This document shows, piece after piece, positions 23,281-31,608 of a DNA stretch of 32,917 bases. The translations under genes and the position numbers were made by a program. Below the pieces are notes generated by a model. That model made no database searches, had not been told where the DNA came from, and saw nothing but the letters and a program-made list of their open reading frames with translations. The stretch is from NCBI GenBank assembly GCA_021821025.1, contig JAKACY010000005.1:1-32917 (forward strand), given 5' to 3'. This stretch comes from Bacillota bacterium (GTDB lineage: Bacteria; Bacillota; Bacilli; Alicyclobacillales; SLC66). The stretch's first letter is position 1, and each line of letters begins with the position of its first letter.

Positions 23281-23298
23281 TCGTCATGAGGCCACACA

Positions 23299-24192
23299 TC
23301 ATCCCATATAGCGTGCGGATGGCAGGCCGCGCACACCCATTTTAACGCGAAACAGACTCCCCGCGTGCGGCTGCTTCGGCAGGTCGTGTGCAGCGATACG
23401 GTCGCGTGCCGTCGTGATATAAAGTTCATCCAGATTCTTGCCGCCAAATGCGCACGAAGAAGTATGAGCAGCCGGCACTGGTATGACGTCGAGCAACTCC
23501 CCGGTACGCGGATCGTATCGTGAAACACGCCATCCACCCCACTGCGCGATCCAGAGCATGCCTTCTTCATCGATCGCCATGCCATCAGGAACGCCTTGCC
23601 CATCCGGAATCCGCACCACTACGCGAGGATTCGCCAGATTACCGGTAGCTAGGTCATAATCATACGCGACCACAGTCATTTTAGGCGAGTCGATGTAATA
23701 CATTACTTGGTGGTCGAGACTCCACGCAAGTCCGTTGGATACGGTGACAGGGTGCAGTACTTTACGAACTTCGCGGTTTGTATCCAGCACGTAAAGGCTC
23801 CCAGCGTCCGCATGTTCATCCATCGCCATCGTGCCAGCCCAAAAACGTCCAGCAAAATCCACCTTGCCATCATTCATGCGATTATAAGCGAGGTCTTTTT
23901 CCACTTCACAGATCGGAGTCAAGTGACCAACATGACAACTTTTGTCGTCAAATTCAAGGGCATAAAAGCCATCTTTTAGTGCCAGCACCAAACCACCGGA
24001 CTTTCGTAAAACCGCTGCACCGATCGGTTGCCCCACGTCGATTGCGCGATCAGTTTGGCTCTTAGGATCGTACATGTGCAAGGATGAACCTAAGATATCC
24101 ACCCAAAACAGAAGCTCCCGATCCTCATCCCAGCATGGACCCTCGCCTAGTGCTACTTGTACATCTGCGACCAGCGACACATCGTATGCCAT
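23299..24192 (-). CDS. SMP-30/gluconolactonase-family lactonase
   Basis: 297 aa, six-bladed beta-propeller of the SMP-30/LRE family. Metal ligands are all visible: Glu in ALGEGPCW (residue 17), Asn in VSNGLAW (153) and Asp in VPDGMAID (203), plus the substrate-site segment NRMNDGKVD. Members hydrolyse sugar lactones such as gluconolactone or galactonolactone in the cytoplasm. ATG 24192 follows AAAGGTGG; the longer start at 24219 lacks a ribosome site. It converges on the AraC-type gene with only 18 bases between the stops. Next to an alpha-galactoside locus it may act on a lactone made by sugar oxidation, but no sugar dehydrogenase is present here. Confidence 0.88.
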   Translation of the reverse strand: MAYDVSLVADVQVALGEGPCWDEDRELLFWVDILGSSLHMYDPKSQTDRAIDVGQPIGAAVLRKSGGLVLALKDGFYALEFDDKSCHVGHLTPICEVEKDLAYNRMNDGKVDFAGRFWAGTMAMDEHADAGSLYVLDTNREVRKVLHPVTVSNGLAWSLDHQVMYYIDSPKMTVVAYDYDLATGNLANPRVVVRIPDGQGVPDGMAIDEEGMLWIAQWGGWRVSRYDPRTGELLDVIPVPAAHTSSCAFGGKNLDELYITTARDRIAAHDLPKQPHAGSLFRVKMGVRGLPSARYMG

Positions 24193-24284
24193 CTGTATTC
24201 CACCTTTCCTGTCTCCCATCTCATGTGATGGGTTATACTAGAACTGTTACCATTTCATCGTATTAGAAAACGAGGTGCCATACT

Positions 24285-24659
24285 ATGTCAAGCAATCGTT
24301 CGTTTACATACCTTCCAAAACGAACACGCAAGAAGTTCTCTGCAAAACGGTTGCTAAAAGAGTACCGACTGCCGGTTTTATTCGTACTGGCCCTCATCCT
24401 CACGCTCCTCATCGGCTCGTTTTCAACGCATCCCGGTGTGCATCTTGGGCTTATTACGGTTTTTCTAGACATATGGCTCGTGGTGCGGTGGTTTAAAGAT
24501 CAGCGGCCGAGAGAAACCTATATAACCCTGATCATCGGCTTTGTGATCAACCTCTTAGCGCTGATCGCCGTGAATCAGTCTGACAGCGTCGAGCTATGGG
24601 TCACCTGCCTTTACATCTTTTTTATGCTAGGACTGCTCACATTGGATTCTCGTAAATAG
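24285..24659 (+). CDS. Small membrane protein of unknown function
   Basis: 124 aa. A strongly basic N-terminus (about residues 1-27, with KRTRKKF and AKRLLKEYR) is followed by about four hydrophobic segments: PVLFVLALILTLLIG, GLITVFLDIWLVVRWF, ITLIIGFVINLLALIAV and WVTCLYIFFMLGLLTL. ATG 24285 follows GAGGTG by about seven bases, a good site. I do not recognise the family. It lies 118 bases ahead of the c-di-GMP protein on the same strand and may or may not share its message. Confidence 0.75.
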   Translation: MSSNRSFTYLPKRTRKKFSAKRLLKEYRLPVLFVLALILTLLIGSFSTHPGVHLGLITVFLDIWLVVRWFKDQRPRETYITLIIGFVINLLALIAVNQSDSVELWVTCLYIFFMLGLLTLDSRK

Positions 24660-24777
24660 TTTACTCGGAGGTTCCATAATTTCGTCTCGCGTCTACCATC
24701 ATATACCAAAGGTTTTCAACTCATTACGGCGAATTATACATATGACGAGGCCTCACTATATTTTAGGGGATTGATCT

Positions 24778-27342
24778 ATGTCTGACTCTGTCGACAACTT
24801 AGAAGAGCCACACGCTCCAAGTTATTCTATAGTAGACTTGCTTCACAATTTATACATGCAAGCATCGCAACTGCTCAGTGGCAAGACAGCCATTTACACA
24901 TTAGATTCTGACGCGTTCAACCCCAAACAAAAAGAAGTGGCCGCCACTCTTTCCAAAGAAATGATTCTGGATGAGGGCGAGGAGGTCGCTGCACAGTTCA
25001 CCGCCCAAGTAGCGATGCGTTCACACGAACTCACCGTGCAGCCTTTTCAACCTAGTAAGAAGGGAATCCATAATCGCCTCACGAACCATGATGACACAGG
25101 CTGTGTGTGGGCTATACCCTTTTCGTGTGAAGGTATCATAGCTGCCCTAGTCGTGATCAATGATAGCTTATACCCAAACGAGCAAGATCAGCGGATCGCC
25201 ATGCGGCTGATCCATGAATCCGCTACTATCTCTATCAAGAATCATGACGATAAAAGTCGTATCCTTGAAGCTATACTCGACAGTATTCCAGATACGATTG
25301 TCGTTAAGGACAAAGAGGGTAAGTGGATTTTAACAAACCGAGCTATTCGGGAGAAATACCATTTGGACGATACTGCATACGCCGGAAAGAATAGTCGCGA
25401 AGTGCTGGAAAGTCAGCAGATAAAAACGCCCTTTGTGGATTTTGGCGCCATGACGGACGAGTTGGCATTTCAAAACGGCTCGGTATGCTATAGCACTGTC
25501 GATGATGTTTCGAAACCTGATCCTCAATATTTAAGCGTGTACAAGACGATCGTACCACTATCTTGCGGGAAGCGACAACTGCTCACGATCAGCCGCGATA
25601 TCACAGAGATTCACGATTCGCATAGTCGATTGCGTAACAGTTTGCGCGAATTTCGAGGGCTATTTGAACACGCGAACGATGCCATGTACTTGTATCCACT
25701 TTTAGCTGATGGCGGTACAGGCACATTTGCCAATGTGAATCAGGTTGCGCGCGAACGCCTAGGCTATAGTAAGGAAGAATTGGCGTGCATGACGGTTTGG
25801 GATATTACAGAAAAGTCATGTGTTCAAACGGTTAAGGACGGTATAGCGAAGCTTCTGAGCGATCATCACGTCATCGCTGAAGTCACGCACGTCTGTAAGG
25901 ATGGATCGCACATCCCTATGGAGATTTCGGGTCAGCTGTTTGTAAATAGCGGTGAAAGATGGATTGTGACCATCGCCCGCGATATCACGCAACGAAAACT
26001 AACGAGGGCAGAACTAGAAAAAAGAACATACTTCGATGATTTGACCGGGCTACCAAACGTTCGCTGGCTGACTGACCACGTCCGAACCTTAGTCGATCGC
26101 ATCAACCGTCGTGACCCTAGCATTTCACAAGACCCTGTGGCAATGCAAATGGCTCTCGTGACAATTCATATTAACGACTTTCAGCAGATTATCGACTCAT
26201 TTGGGCGTGATTTGGCGGATGAAGTCGTGAAGCAAGTCAGTCTACGCATCAAAGCTAGCTTGCCGGGCGATTGCGAAATCGGGCGCCTCAGCCCAGACGA
26301 ATGGCTCATCGTGATGGCACACTTGCAATCAGCAGAGCAGTACCAGAATGTAGCGCAGGCCATCCGTGATCAGTTGAACCGTGAATTCATCATAGGTGGA
26401 TTAGATATCATCGTCGCGCCAAATATCGGTGTTTGCGTTTACCCGACGCTCGTCGATAGCAACGCGCGTGACGCCGAGACGCTGATTCGCCAAGCGAGCA
26501 TGGCCAGTCATGCGGTAAGAAAAGGCAGTCGTACGCAAATTGAATGCTTTCATCCGGACATGGAAGCATCGATGCGATCTCGCAGGACAATGCATACCAG
26601 TTTGCGAGAAGCGATCGGCGCGTCTCAGTTTTTTTGCGAGTATCAGCCACGCTTTAACTTGCAACGCAAGATGGTGGGCATGGAAGCGCTCGTTCGCTGG
26701 CATCACCCTGATCGAGGGATCGTGATGCCCTCGGAATTTATTGAGATCGCTGAAGATACTGGCCTGATTCTGCCGCTCGGCGAGCAAGTCTTGCGGCTAG
26801 CATGCCAACAGGCAAAGGTGTGGCTCAATGAGACGAAGAGTCACTTTAAAGTCGCGGTTAACGTTTCGGTCAAACAGCTGGAACAGCGTGATTTTGCCGA
26901 CATCGTCTTGCAGATTTTAGATGAAACAGGACTGAATCCTGAGGATCTTGAGCTAGAGGTGACCGAAAGCTGTCTGATGGATGGCGATACGGGAATCGAC
27001 CACCTGCATTTTTTAAAGCAGCGAGGCGTTACCATTTCAATCGACGATTTTGGAACGGGGTACTCATCGTTACAGTATTTACATCAACTACCGATACACG
27101 CGCTGAAAATCGATCGATCATTCGTACAGGCTTATGATGGACACGGATCACAATCGACCAAGATCGTGCACGCGATCATTCATTTGGCGCACCACCTAGG
27201 GCTCTCGGTAGTCGGTGAAGGCATTGAAACTCCGGCGCAGCTCTCCTGGCTCTCGCGCCTTCGTTGCGATGAGATGCAGGGGTTTTGGCTAGGCCGCCCT
27301 ACTCGTGCAAGCAAGTTTTCGACATTTTTCCCACTCTTATAA
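24778..27342 (+). CDS. GAF-PAS-PAS-GGDEF-EAL protein, predicted c-di-GMP phosphodiesterase
   Basis: 854 aa, no membrane segments. Order: GAF-like region (about 20-155), PAS (about 163-275, ILDSIPDTIVVKDKEGKWIL), PAS with PAC-type end (about 287-407), GGDEF domain (about 415-590) and EAL domain (about 605-850). In the GGDEF domain the active motif is SPDEW (505-509), so cyclase activity is unlikely; it may bind GTP or act as a scaffold. The EAL domain keeps the catalytic set: EAL (636-638), Asn695, Glu730, DDFGTG (756-761), Lys777, Glu814 and Gln834. It should therefore cleave c-di-GMP under control of the PAS/GAF sensors. ATG 24778 follows AGGGGA. A terminator hairpin follows the gene. Confidence 0.92.
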   Translation: MSDSVDNLEEPHAPSYSIVDLLHNLYMQASQLLSGKTAIYTLDSDAFNPKQKEVAATLSKEMILDEGEEVAAQFTAQVAMRSHELTVQPFQPSKKGIHNRLTNHDDTGCVWAIPFSCEGIIAALVVINDSLYPNEQDQRIAMRLIHESATISIKNHDDKSRILEAILDSIPDTIVVKDKEGKWILTNRAIREKYHLDDTAYAGKNSREVLESQQIKTPFVDFGAMTDELAFQNGSVCYSTVDDVSKPDPQYLSVYKTIVPLSCGKRQLLTISRDITEIHDSHSRLRNSLREFRGLFEHANDAMYLYPLLADGGTGTFANVNQVARERLGYSKEELACMTVWDITEKSCVQTVKDGIAKLLSDHHVIAEVTHVCKDGSHIPMEISGQLFVNSGERWIVTIARDITQRKLTRAELEKRTYFDDLTGLPNVRWLTDHVRTLVDRINRRDPSISQDPVAMQMALVTIHINDFQQIIDSFGRDLADEVVKQVSLRIKASLPGDCEIGRLSPDEWLIVMAHLQSAEQYQNVAQAIRDQLNREFIIGGLDIIVAPNIGVCVYPTLVDSNARDAETLIRQASMASHAVRKGSRTQIECFHPDMEASMRSRRTMHTSLREAIGASQFFCEYQPRFNLQRKMVGMEALVRWHHPDRGIVMPSEFIEIAEDTGLILPLGEQVLRLACQQAKVWLNETKSHFKVAVNVSVKQLEQRDFADIVLQILDETGLNPEDLELEVTESCLMDGDTGIDHLHFLKQRGVTISIDDFGTGYSSLQYLHQLPIHALKIDRSFVQAYDGHGSQSTKIVHAIIHLAHHLGLSVVGEGIETPAQLSWLSRLRCDEMQGFWLGRPTRASKFSTFFPLL

Positions 27343-27399
27343 GATCCAGTCGGTCTTAGAAAATTTGCGATTCGAGGGTTAATAAGCTCAAATCTGGTG

Positions 27400-27432
27400 A
27401 AAGATGGCTAGTAACGTCTACTAGCCATCTTT
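27400..27432 (+). terminator. Terminator after the EAL gene
   Basis: A perfect 14-bp stem (27400-27413 with 27419-27432) and a 5-base loop lie 58 bases beyond the stop. The right arm ends in CTTT and a T-rich stretch follows. It separates this gene from the LysM-3D gene. Confidence 0.75.
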
Positions 27433-27488
27433 GGCTTTGCCAATATCAAGAGCTTATAGGCGATTTCACGAAATGGGAGAGGGTCTCC

Positions 27489-28574
27489 GTGAAAATCCGC
27501 TATTTGATCGCAGCCGCTTCAGTCTTATTGTCAGCTGCACGTGCATTTGCGTCGCAAACTCCGGATGCGTCCGGTCACCCGCTGGCACAAGCACCACTTA
27601 CGACCACGTACATCGTGCAATCCGGCGACACCTTATCTACCATCGCACAAGAGTTTCATACCAGCGTAGCTGTGATCGCCGATCTCAATCACATCGACAA
27701 TCAAAATTTGATCAACGTCGGTGAACAGCTAGCTGTTCCCTCGCCAAATATCGGACTTCCACAAGGATCGCAGGCCATGGTAGCCAACCTGACCGCTTAC
27801 ACGGACGGCTTTGCTTCAACTGGCAAAGTGCCTGGGGATCCGGGTTACGGGATCACTTCGACAGGACAACAGGCAATCCAAGGGCTTACGGTCGCTGTAG
27901 ATCCGAGCGTGATTCCATATGGCACTCCTGTCTTCATCCCTGGGGTGGGGCTTCGCCTGGCCGAAGATACGGGTGGCGCGATCATCGGCCATCATATCGA
28001 CGTGTTTTACAACAGCGATCAGACAGCCATCGATTTCGGAGTAAAACGAGGCGTTTTAGTGTATCTATTGCCGAAACGTTCCGTGACGCTGTTCGATCAT
28101 CGAATTCCCGTTTTGGTCAGCCGTAAATCCTGGTTAAGTGCACAGTCAAACGTGGGTGGCGCCTCACGCGAAACGCAACCCAATATTAACCAACCTATCG
28201 GTCTGCAGACTGGTAGTAGCCAAGCATCTGGCACAAAGGCAGACTCTAGCCAACCTGCGCATACGCAGACAGGCAGCGCATCTAGTTCAGTCACGACTGG
28301 CACGCTTCATACTATCGCTCTATCTGACCACCAAACATGGGCTAAAGATGCTCCCCTTAAGATCATTCAGCCAGCTTTCATTGCACCAGCCATCCCCCAT
28401 GTAGATCCGCCGACGCAGAGTAACGAACAGTCAACCGCTGCGCAAGCGTACACGCCGACACCCTCTCAGCACCCTACGTTTACTCGCCGCCTCGATGTGC
28501 TTGATGTATGGGATGTTGTGCTCGATCGCTACGTGTGGCAGCCTATTTTGGAAGCAACTAAGCATCATTTGTAG
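27489..28574 (+). CDS. Secreted LysM-3D domain cell-wall protein
   Basis: 361 aa. The signal peptide (about residues 1-22) ends ARAFA-S. A single LysM domain (about 40-84, YIVQSGDTLSTIAQEF) binds peptidoglycan. The 3D domain (about 98-196) shows YGITSTG, VAVDPSVIPYGTPVFIPG and AEDTGGAIIGHHIDVFY, with the conserved acidic residues Asp138, Asp160 and Asp171. 3D domains are related to MltA-type lytic transglycosylases; YocH of Bacillus subtilis has a similar arrangement. The last 160 residues are Ser, Thr and Gln rich and may act as a spacer. The start is GTG 27489, close behind GGGAGAGGG. Confidence 0.88.
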   Translation: MKIRYLIAAASVLLSAARAFASQTPDASGHPLAQAPLTTTYIVQSGDTLSTIAQEFHTSVAVIADLNHIDNQNLINVGEQLAVPSPNIGLPQGSQAMVANLTAYTDGFASTGKVPGDPGYGITSTGQQAIQGLTVAVDPSVIPYGTPVFIPGVGLRLAEDTGGAIIGHHIDVFYNSDQTAIDFGVKRGVLVYLLPKRSVTLFDHRIPVLVSRKSWLSAQSNVGGASRETQPNINQPIGLQTGSSQASGTKADSSQPAHTQTGSASSSVTTGTLHTIALSDHQTWAKDAPLKIIQPAFIAPAIPHVDPPTQSNEQSTAAQAYTPTPSQHPTFTRRLDVLDVWDVVLDRYVWQPILEATKHHL

Positions 28575-28620
28575 ACACAAAGACACCTGCGACCGAAGTG
28601 TCAATCGAAAATTAGCATGA

Positions 28621-28650
28621 TAGCCCAACGTCGAACTTTGACATGGGCTA
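28621..28650. terminator. Hairpin between convergent genes
   Basis: TAGCCCA (28621-28627) pairs with TGGGCTA (28644-28650), and GTC/GAC extends the stem inside. It lies between the converging LysM-3D and cupredoxin genes and may end transcription from both sides. There is no clear T-run. Confidence 0.45.
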
Positions 28651-28675
28651 GCTTCCTGCTCTGAGACACTGATCT

Positions 28676-29317
28676 TTAGGAGACAGTGATCGTACCTTTC
28701 ATGTAGCCTGGCTGCGCCATAGCACCGCTCCAACCGGTGCTTCCTGACCCACAAGCGGCCATGCACTGCCAGTTTAAAGTGCGTTTAGCGTTCGGCGTAT
28801 GAAACGTGAAGCTGATGACATTAAAGCGTTCACTTTTCGTACGCACCGGAATTGGCACATTCAAACCGATACCAGGTACCGTAAGGGTATGAGCGACACT
28901 TTTTAGTGGGATCGATGAAAATGGCTTCCCGTCCACAAACTCCTGATTGCCGACCGTCCCTGTGACTTTGTTCAAGCCGTTCGGCAGTGGCGCCGAACCA
29001 TCATCATAATTGACGATTGATATTCGAACGGTTTTTCCTGCGGGCACAGTGAAGTTCGCTGGTAAAAATTTTGGCCATCCAGCCTTGCCTGACATCTTAC
29101 CTGTTAAAACCTGCAATGTAACAGTCGGGATGGATGCTGCGTTTGATACTGCGTTCGTAGGTTTCCCTGGTGTTTGTTTAGACACGTGTAGAGGTTGTTG
29201 CCCCGTTTTTCCCTGTGGATTGCTTGCAGTATTCGTTCCGCAGCCGCTAAATATCAGCACAGCGGCTCCGAGCAACCCTAAAACAGTGCCACGATTCCAA
29301 TCTCGGGCTTTTATCAT
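28676..29317 (-). CDS. Cupredoxin-like lipoprotein
   Basis: 213 aa. Signal peptide with lipobox FSGC (Cys26), so the protein is anchored outside the cell. After a polar linker (about 30-65) comes a beta-rich domain with NFTVPAGKTVRISIVNYDDG, VAHTLTVPG (His143) and NWQCMAACGSGSTGW (Cys185, Cys189), ending QPGYMKGTITV (Met206). This fits a cupredoxin with His, Cys and Met ligands, but the usual second His between Cys and Met is not seen and a second Cys occurs instead. It may bind copper for electron transfer or copper handling. ATG 29317 follows GGAGG; the longer start at 29332 has none. Confidence 0.65.
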   Translation of the reverse strand: MIKARDWNRGTVLGLLGAAVLIFSGCGTNTASNPQGKTGQQPLHVSKQTPGKPTNAVSNAASIPTVTLQVLTGKMSGKAGWPKFLPANFTVPAGKTVRISIVNYDDGSAPLPNGLNKVTGTVGNQEFVDGKPFSSIPLKSVAHTLTVPGIGLNVPIPVRTKSERFNVISFTFHTPNAKRTLNWQCMAACGSGSTGWSGAMAQPGYMKGTITVS

Positions 29318-29423
29318 CGACAACGCCTCCACTTCGATGAACGTTTGTCTGTCGTGATCATTTCTTCGTATGTAATGTCACCATTGAAATAAGAGAGTAT
29401 GCGCGAGGGATGAATATAGCAGC

Positions 29424-29474
29424 AAAAAAAATGCAGACATGACAGCCGAGTACTGGATTTGGCCGTCAATGTCT
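29424..29474 (-). terminator. Terminator of the ABC1-kinase operon
   Basis: On the minus strand an imperfect 13-14-bp stem (29461-29474 with 29435-29447, one bulge) is followed three bases later by eight T (29431-29424). This is a standard intrinsic terminator and lies 120 bases after the ABC1 gene. Confidence 0.7.
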
Positions 29475-29596
29475 ACATGACACAAAACCCACATGATCAC
29501 CTCACTACCAAAGCATCGGTGTGGGATATGATCTCATAAGGGAGATTAGGGAAGGTACTACACTAAAATATTTACCACGTCAATCTTAAATTTATC

Positions 29597-31324
29597 TTAA
29601 TGGCTGCGCGTTCGGGCCCTTCTTCGTGGCCTGCGGCGGGGCAAGAGCGTACTTAGTGTAAACAACAGGAACAGAAAAGAAAGACCAAATGCTATATCTT
29701 TCTCAAGACCATACCCTTTTGCCAGCAACCACAACCCGGCCGCGCCAACCGCGGCAAAAAGAACAGACCAGATGGCTCGGGCAAAAATTCTTTCTTGACG
29801 CTCTAAACGAGTTAATACTTCACTTAACTCCAATTGAATTTGAAGATCCCCGCGATCAACCCGCTTTAAAACCTGCTCGAACTGTTCTGGTAGTCTGACC
29901 AAAGACAGACTGGTTCGTTGCGCTTGATCGAGCGCTACATCGACTACAGCGGCACTCGTCGCGCCGAAGATCGCTTCGACTAAATCTTTAATTGGAGTCT
30001 TCCAAGACCTCTCCGATGCCTCGTTCTCCCGAATTTGCGCGGTCAACAGAGGCAGCGCCTGTTCTTTTAGCACCTTCATCCAATCGATGTCAGGCTCTAG
30101 ACTTGTAACAACTCCACTTGCGATTCCGATCGCTCGACCTAGGAACATGTACTTGGCCTGAATCACAATCGGTTCCTCGCGAAGAAAGTCCTGAAACTCA
30201 CCCAAAAACTCATCTAATTCCAGACCGCGTTTGAGTCGTACTCCGCCCAAGCGATCGAGCATAAAGCTGACTGCACGTTTTAAAAATTCGCGATTCGCAT
30301 GGGGTTGCAAGAAACCTAGTTGATCGATCGCTTCAATCACGCCATCAAGATTGCGAACAAGCGCGTAACTGACCAGACGTGCAAAGGACCGGACGTCCTC
30401 TTTTGGCAAGTCGCTCATCATCCCAAAATCTAAAAAGCACAGCCGACCATCTTCCATCACCTGAAGATTTCCAGGATGTGGATCGACGTGCACAAATCCC
30501 GTGACCAAAACCTGCTTCAAATACGACTCGATCATCAGTTCTGCGATCCGCTCTGGTTCAATGCCCCACCCGCAAAACTTTGCTACATCGCTAATTTTCG
30601 CGCCATCCACAAACTCCATCACCAGCACACGCCGCGTCACAAATTCATCGTATAAATGAGGCACGACGATGCGTGAGTCACCAGCAAACTCCTTTTTAAA
30701 CCGGCGCAGATTGCCACCTTCCACGCGATAGTCGAGTTCCTGGTCGACCATGGCTGCAAATTCATGGTACAGTGCGCGGATGTTCAATCGTTTACCCGTC
30801 TTTGTGAAGCGTTGCATGAACCGAACAACTTTATCCAGCGCAGCCAAATCGATCTTCGCTAATCGTTCAATGCCTGGGCGTAAAACCTTCACGGCAACGA
30901 CTTGCCCATCTGGAAGCTTGGCATGATGAACTTGCCCCAAGGACGCGGCCGCGATCGGATCTTGTCCAAACTCCGAAAATAAAGTAGAAAGCCCTGCCCC
31001 AAGCTCATCTTCTACCACACTTTTCACGCGTGAAAATGATGCGCCCGGAACGGCATCCTGAAGCTGTGTCAATTCACGTGTAAAAGTCAGTGGCAATACG
31101 TCTGTGCGAGCACTAAGAAATTGACCCACCTTGACGATAAGCCCCTGTAAACGCAGTGCGGCACGCCGCACACGCGCGCCAGAGCGCGCGTACACCCGTG
31201 CCACAGACTGTTCGCGGGCTGTGCCGCTTTTGCGCTTTTCTATGAAGCGAATTCTCCAGTAATCTCCGATAAAAGAGAGCGCCAACCAAAAAATCATAAA
31301 AGAACGAATCAACTGACCTTGCAC
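29597..31324 (-). CDS. ABC1/AarF/UbiB-family kinase-like membrane protein
   Basis: 575 aa. Protein-kinase-like fold of the ABC1/UbiB family. Visible landmarks are LQGLIVKVGQFLSARTDVLP (the KxGQ motif), PIAAASLGQVHHAKL (Ala-rich nucleotide loop), VVAVKVLRPG (catalytic Lys), FVHVDPHPGNLQV (catalytic loop) and CFLDFGMMSDL (metal-binding DFG). Two C-terminal hydrophobic helices (about 515-560) and an Arg-rich end anchor it to the membrane. Such proteins support isoprenoid-quinone synthesis or lipid homeostasis through an ATPase-like activity. The start is GTG 31324, with AAAGGAGT about seven bases upstream. It lies 14 bases after a small membrane protein gene. Confidence 0.9.
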   Translation of the reverse strand: MQGQLIRSFMIFWLALSFIGDYWRIRFIEKRKSGTAREQSVARVYARSGARVRRAALRLQGLIVKVGQFLSARTDVLPLTFTRELTQLQDAVPGASFSRVKSVVEDELGAGLSTLFSEFGQDPIAAASLGQVHHAKLPDGQVVAVKVLRPGIERLAKIDLAALDKVVRFMQRFTKTGKRLNIRALYHEFAAMVDQELDYRVEGGNLRRFKKEFAGDSRIVVPHLYDEFVTRRVLVMEFVDGAKISDVAKFCGWGIEPERIAELMIESYLKQVLVTGFVHVDPHPGNLQVMEDGRLCFLDFGMMSDLPKEDVRSFARLVSYALVRNLDGVIEAIDQLGFLQPHANREFLKRAVSFMLDRLGGVRLKRGLELDEFLGEFQDFLREEPIVIQAKYMFLGRAIGIASGVVTSLEPDIDWMKVLKEQALPLLTAQIRENEASERSWKTPIKDLVEAIFGATSAAVVDVALDQAQRTSLSLVRLPEQFEQVLKRVDRGDLQIQLELSEVLTRLERQERIFARAIWSVLFAAVGAAGLWLLAKGYGLEKDIAFGLSFLFLLFTLSTLLPRRRPRRRARTRSH

Positions 31325-31338
31325 GGTTTGACTCCTTT

Positions 31339-31539
31339 TTAAGCCTCTTCGGTTGATTCTGTTTCTTCATCGTCCCACACAGCAAACGCCTCGCGCATCT
31401 TATGGCGGAACGCCTTTCTCTTCGCTCTAAACTCGGCCCTCTCTTCATCTGAAGGCTGCTCTTTGCGGAGCCATTTAACCCCTAAGAAAATCAGTAACAA
31501 CGTCAGAAGCGGACTTCTCCGCCTGCAGCGAAAGAACAT
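31339..31539 (-). CDS. Small membrane protein upstream of the ABC1 gene
   Basis: 66 aa. One hydrophobic helix (about residues 9-23, SPLLTLLLIFLGVKWL) follows a basic N-terminus, then a charged, probably helical tail with ERAEFRAKRKAFRHKMREAF and an acidic end. ATG 31539 follows GTGAGG by about four bases. Its stop lies 14 bases from the ABC1 start, so the two genes are probably co-transcribed and may work together at the membrane. I do not recognise the family. Confidence 0.65.
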   Translation of the reverse strand: MFFRCRRRSPLLTLLLIFLGVKWLRKEQPSDEERAEFRAKRKAFRHKMREAFAVWDDEETESTEEA

Positions 31540-31608
31540 CGAACCTCACACCTTTCTGCCGACTGTAGAACTGGTATATGTTCAGTATCGACCCATCGGC
31601 CCAAAAGA

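Noticed and set aside
26401-26787. 128-codon minus-strand frame opposite the EAL gene
   Set aside because: Antisense of a well-conserved GGDEF-EAL region, without its own start signal.
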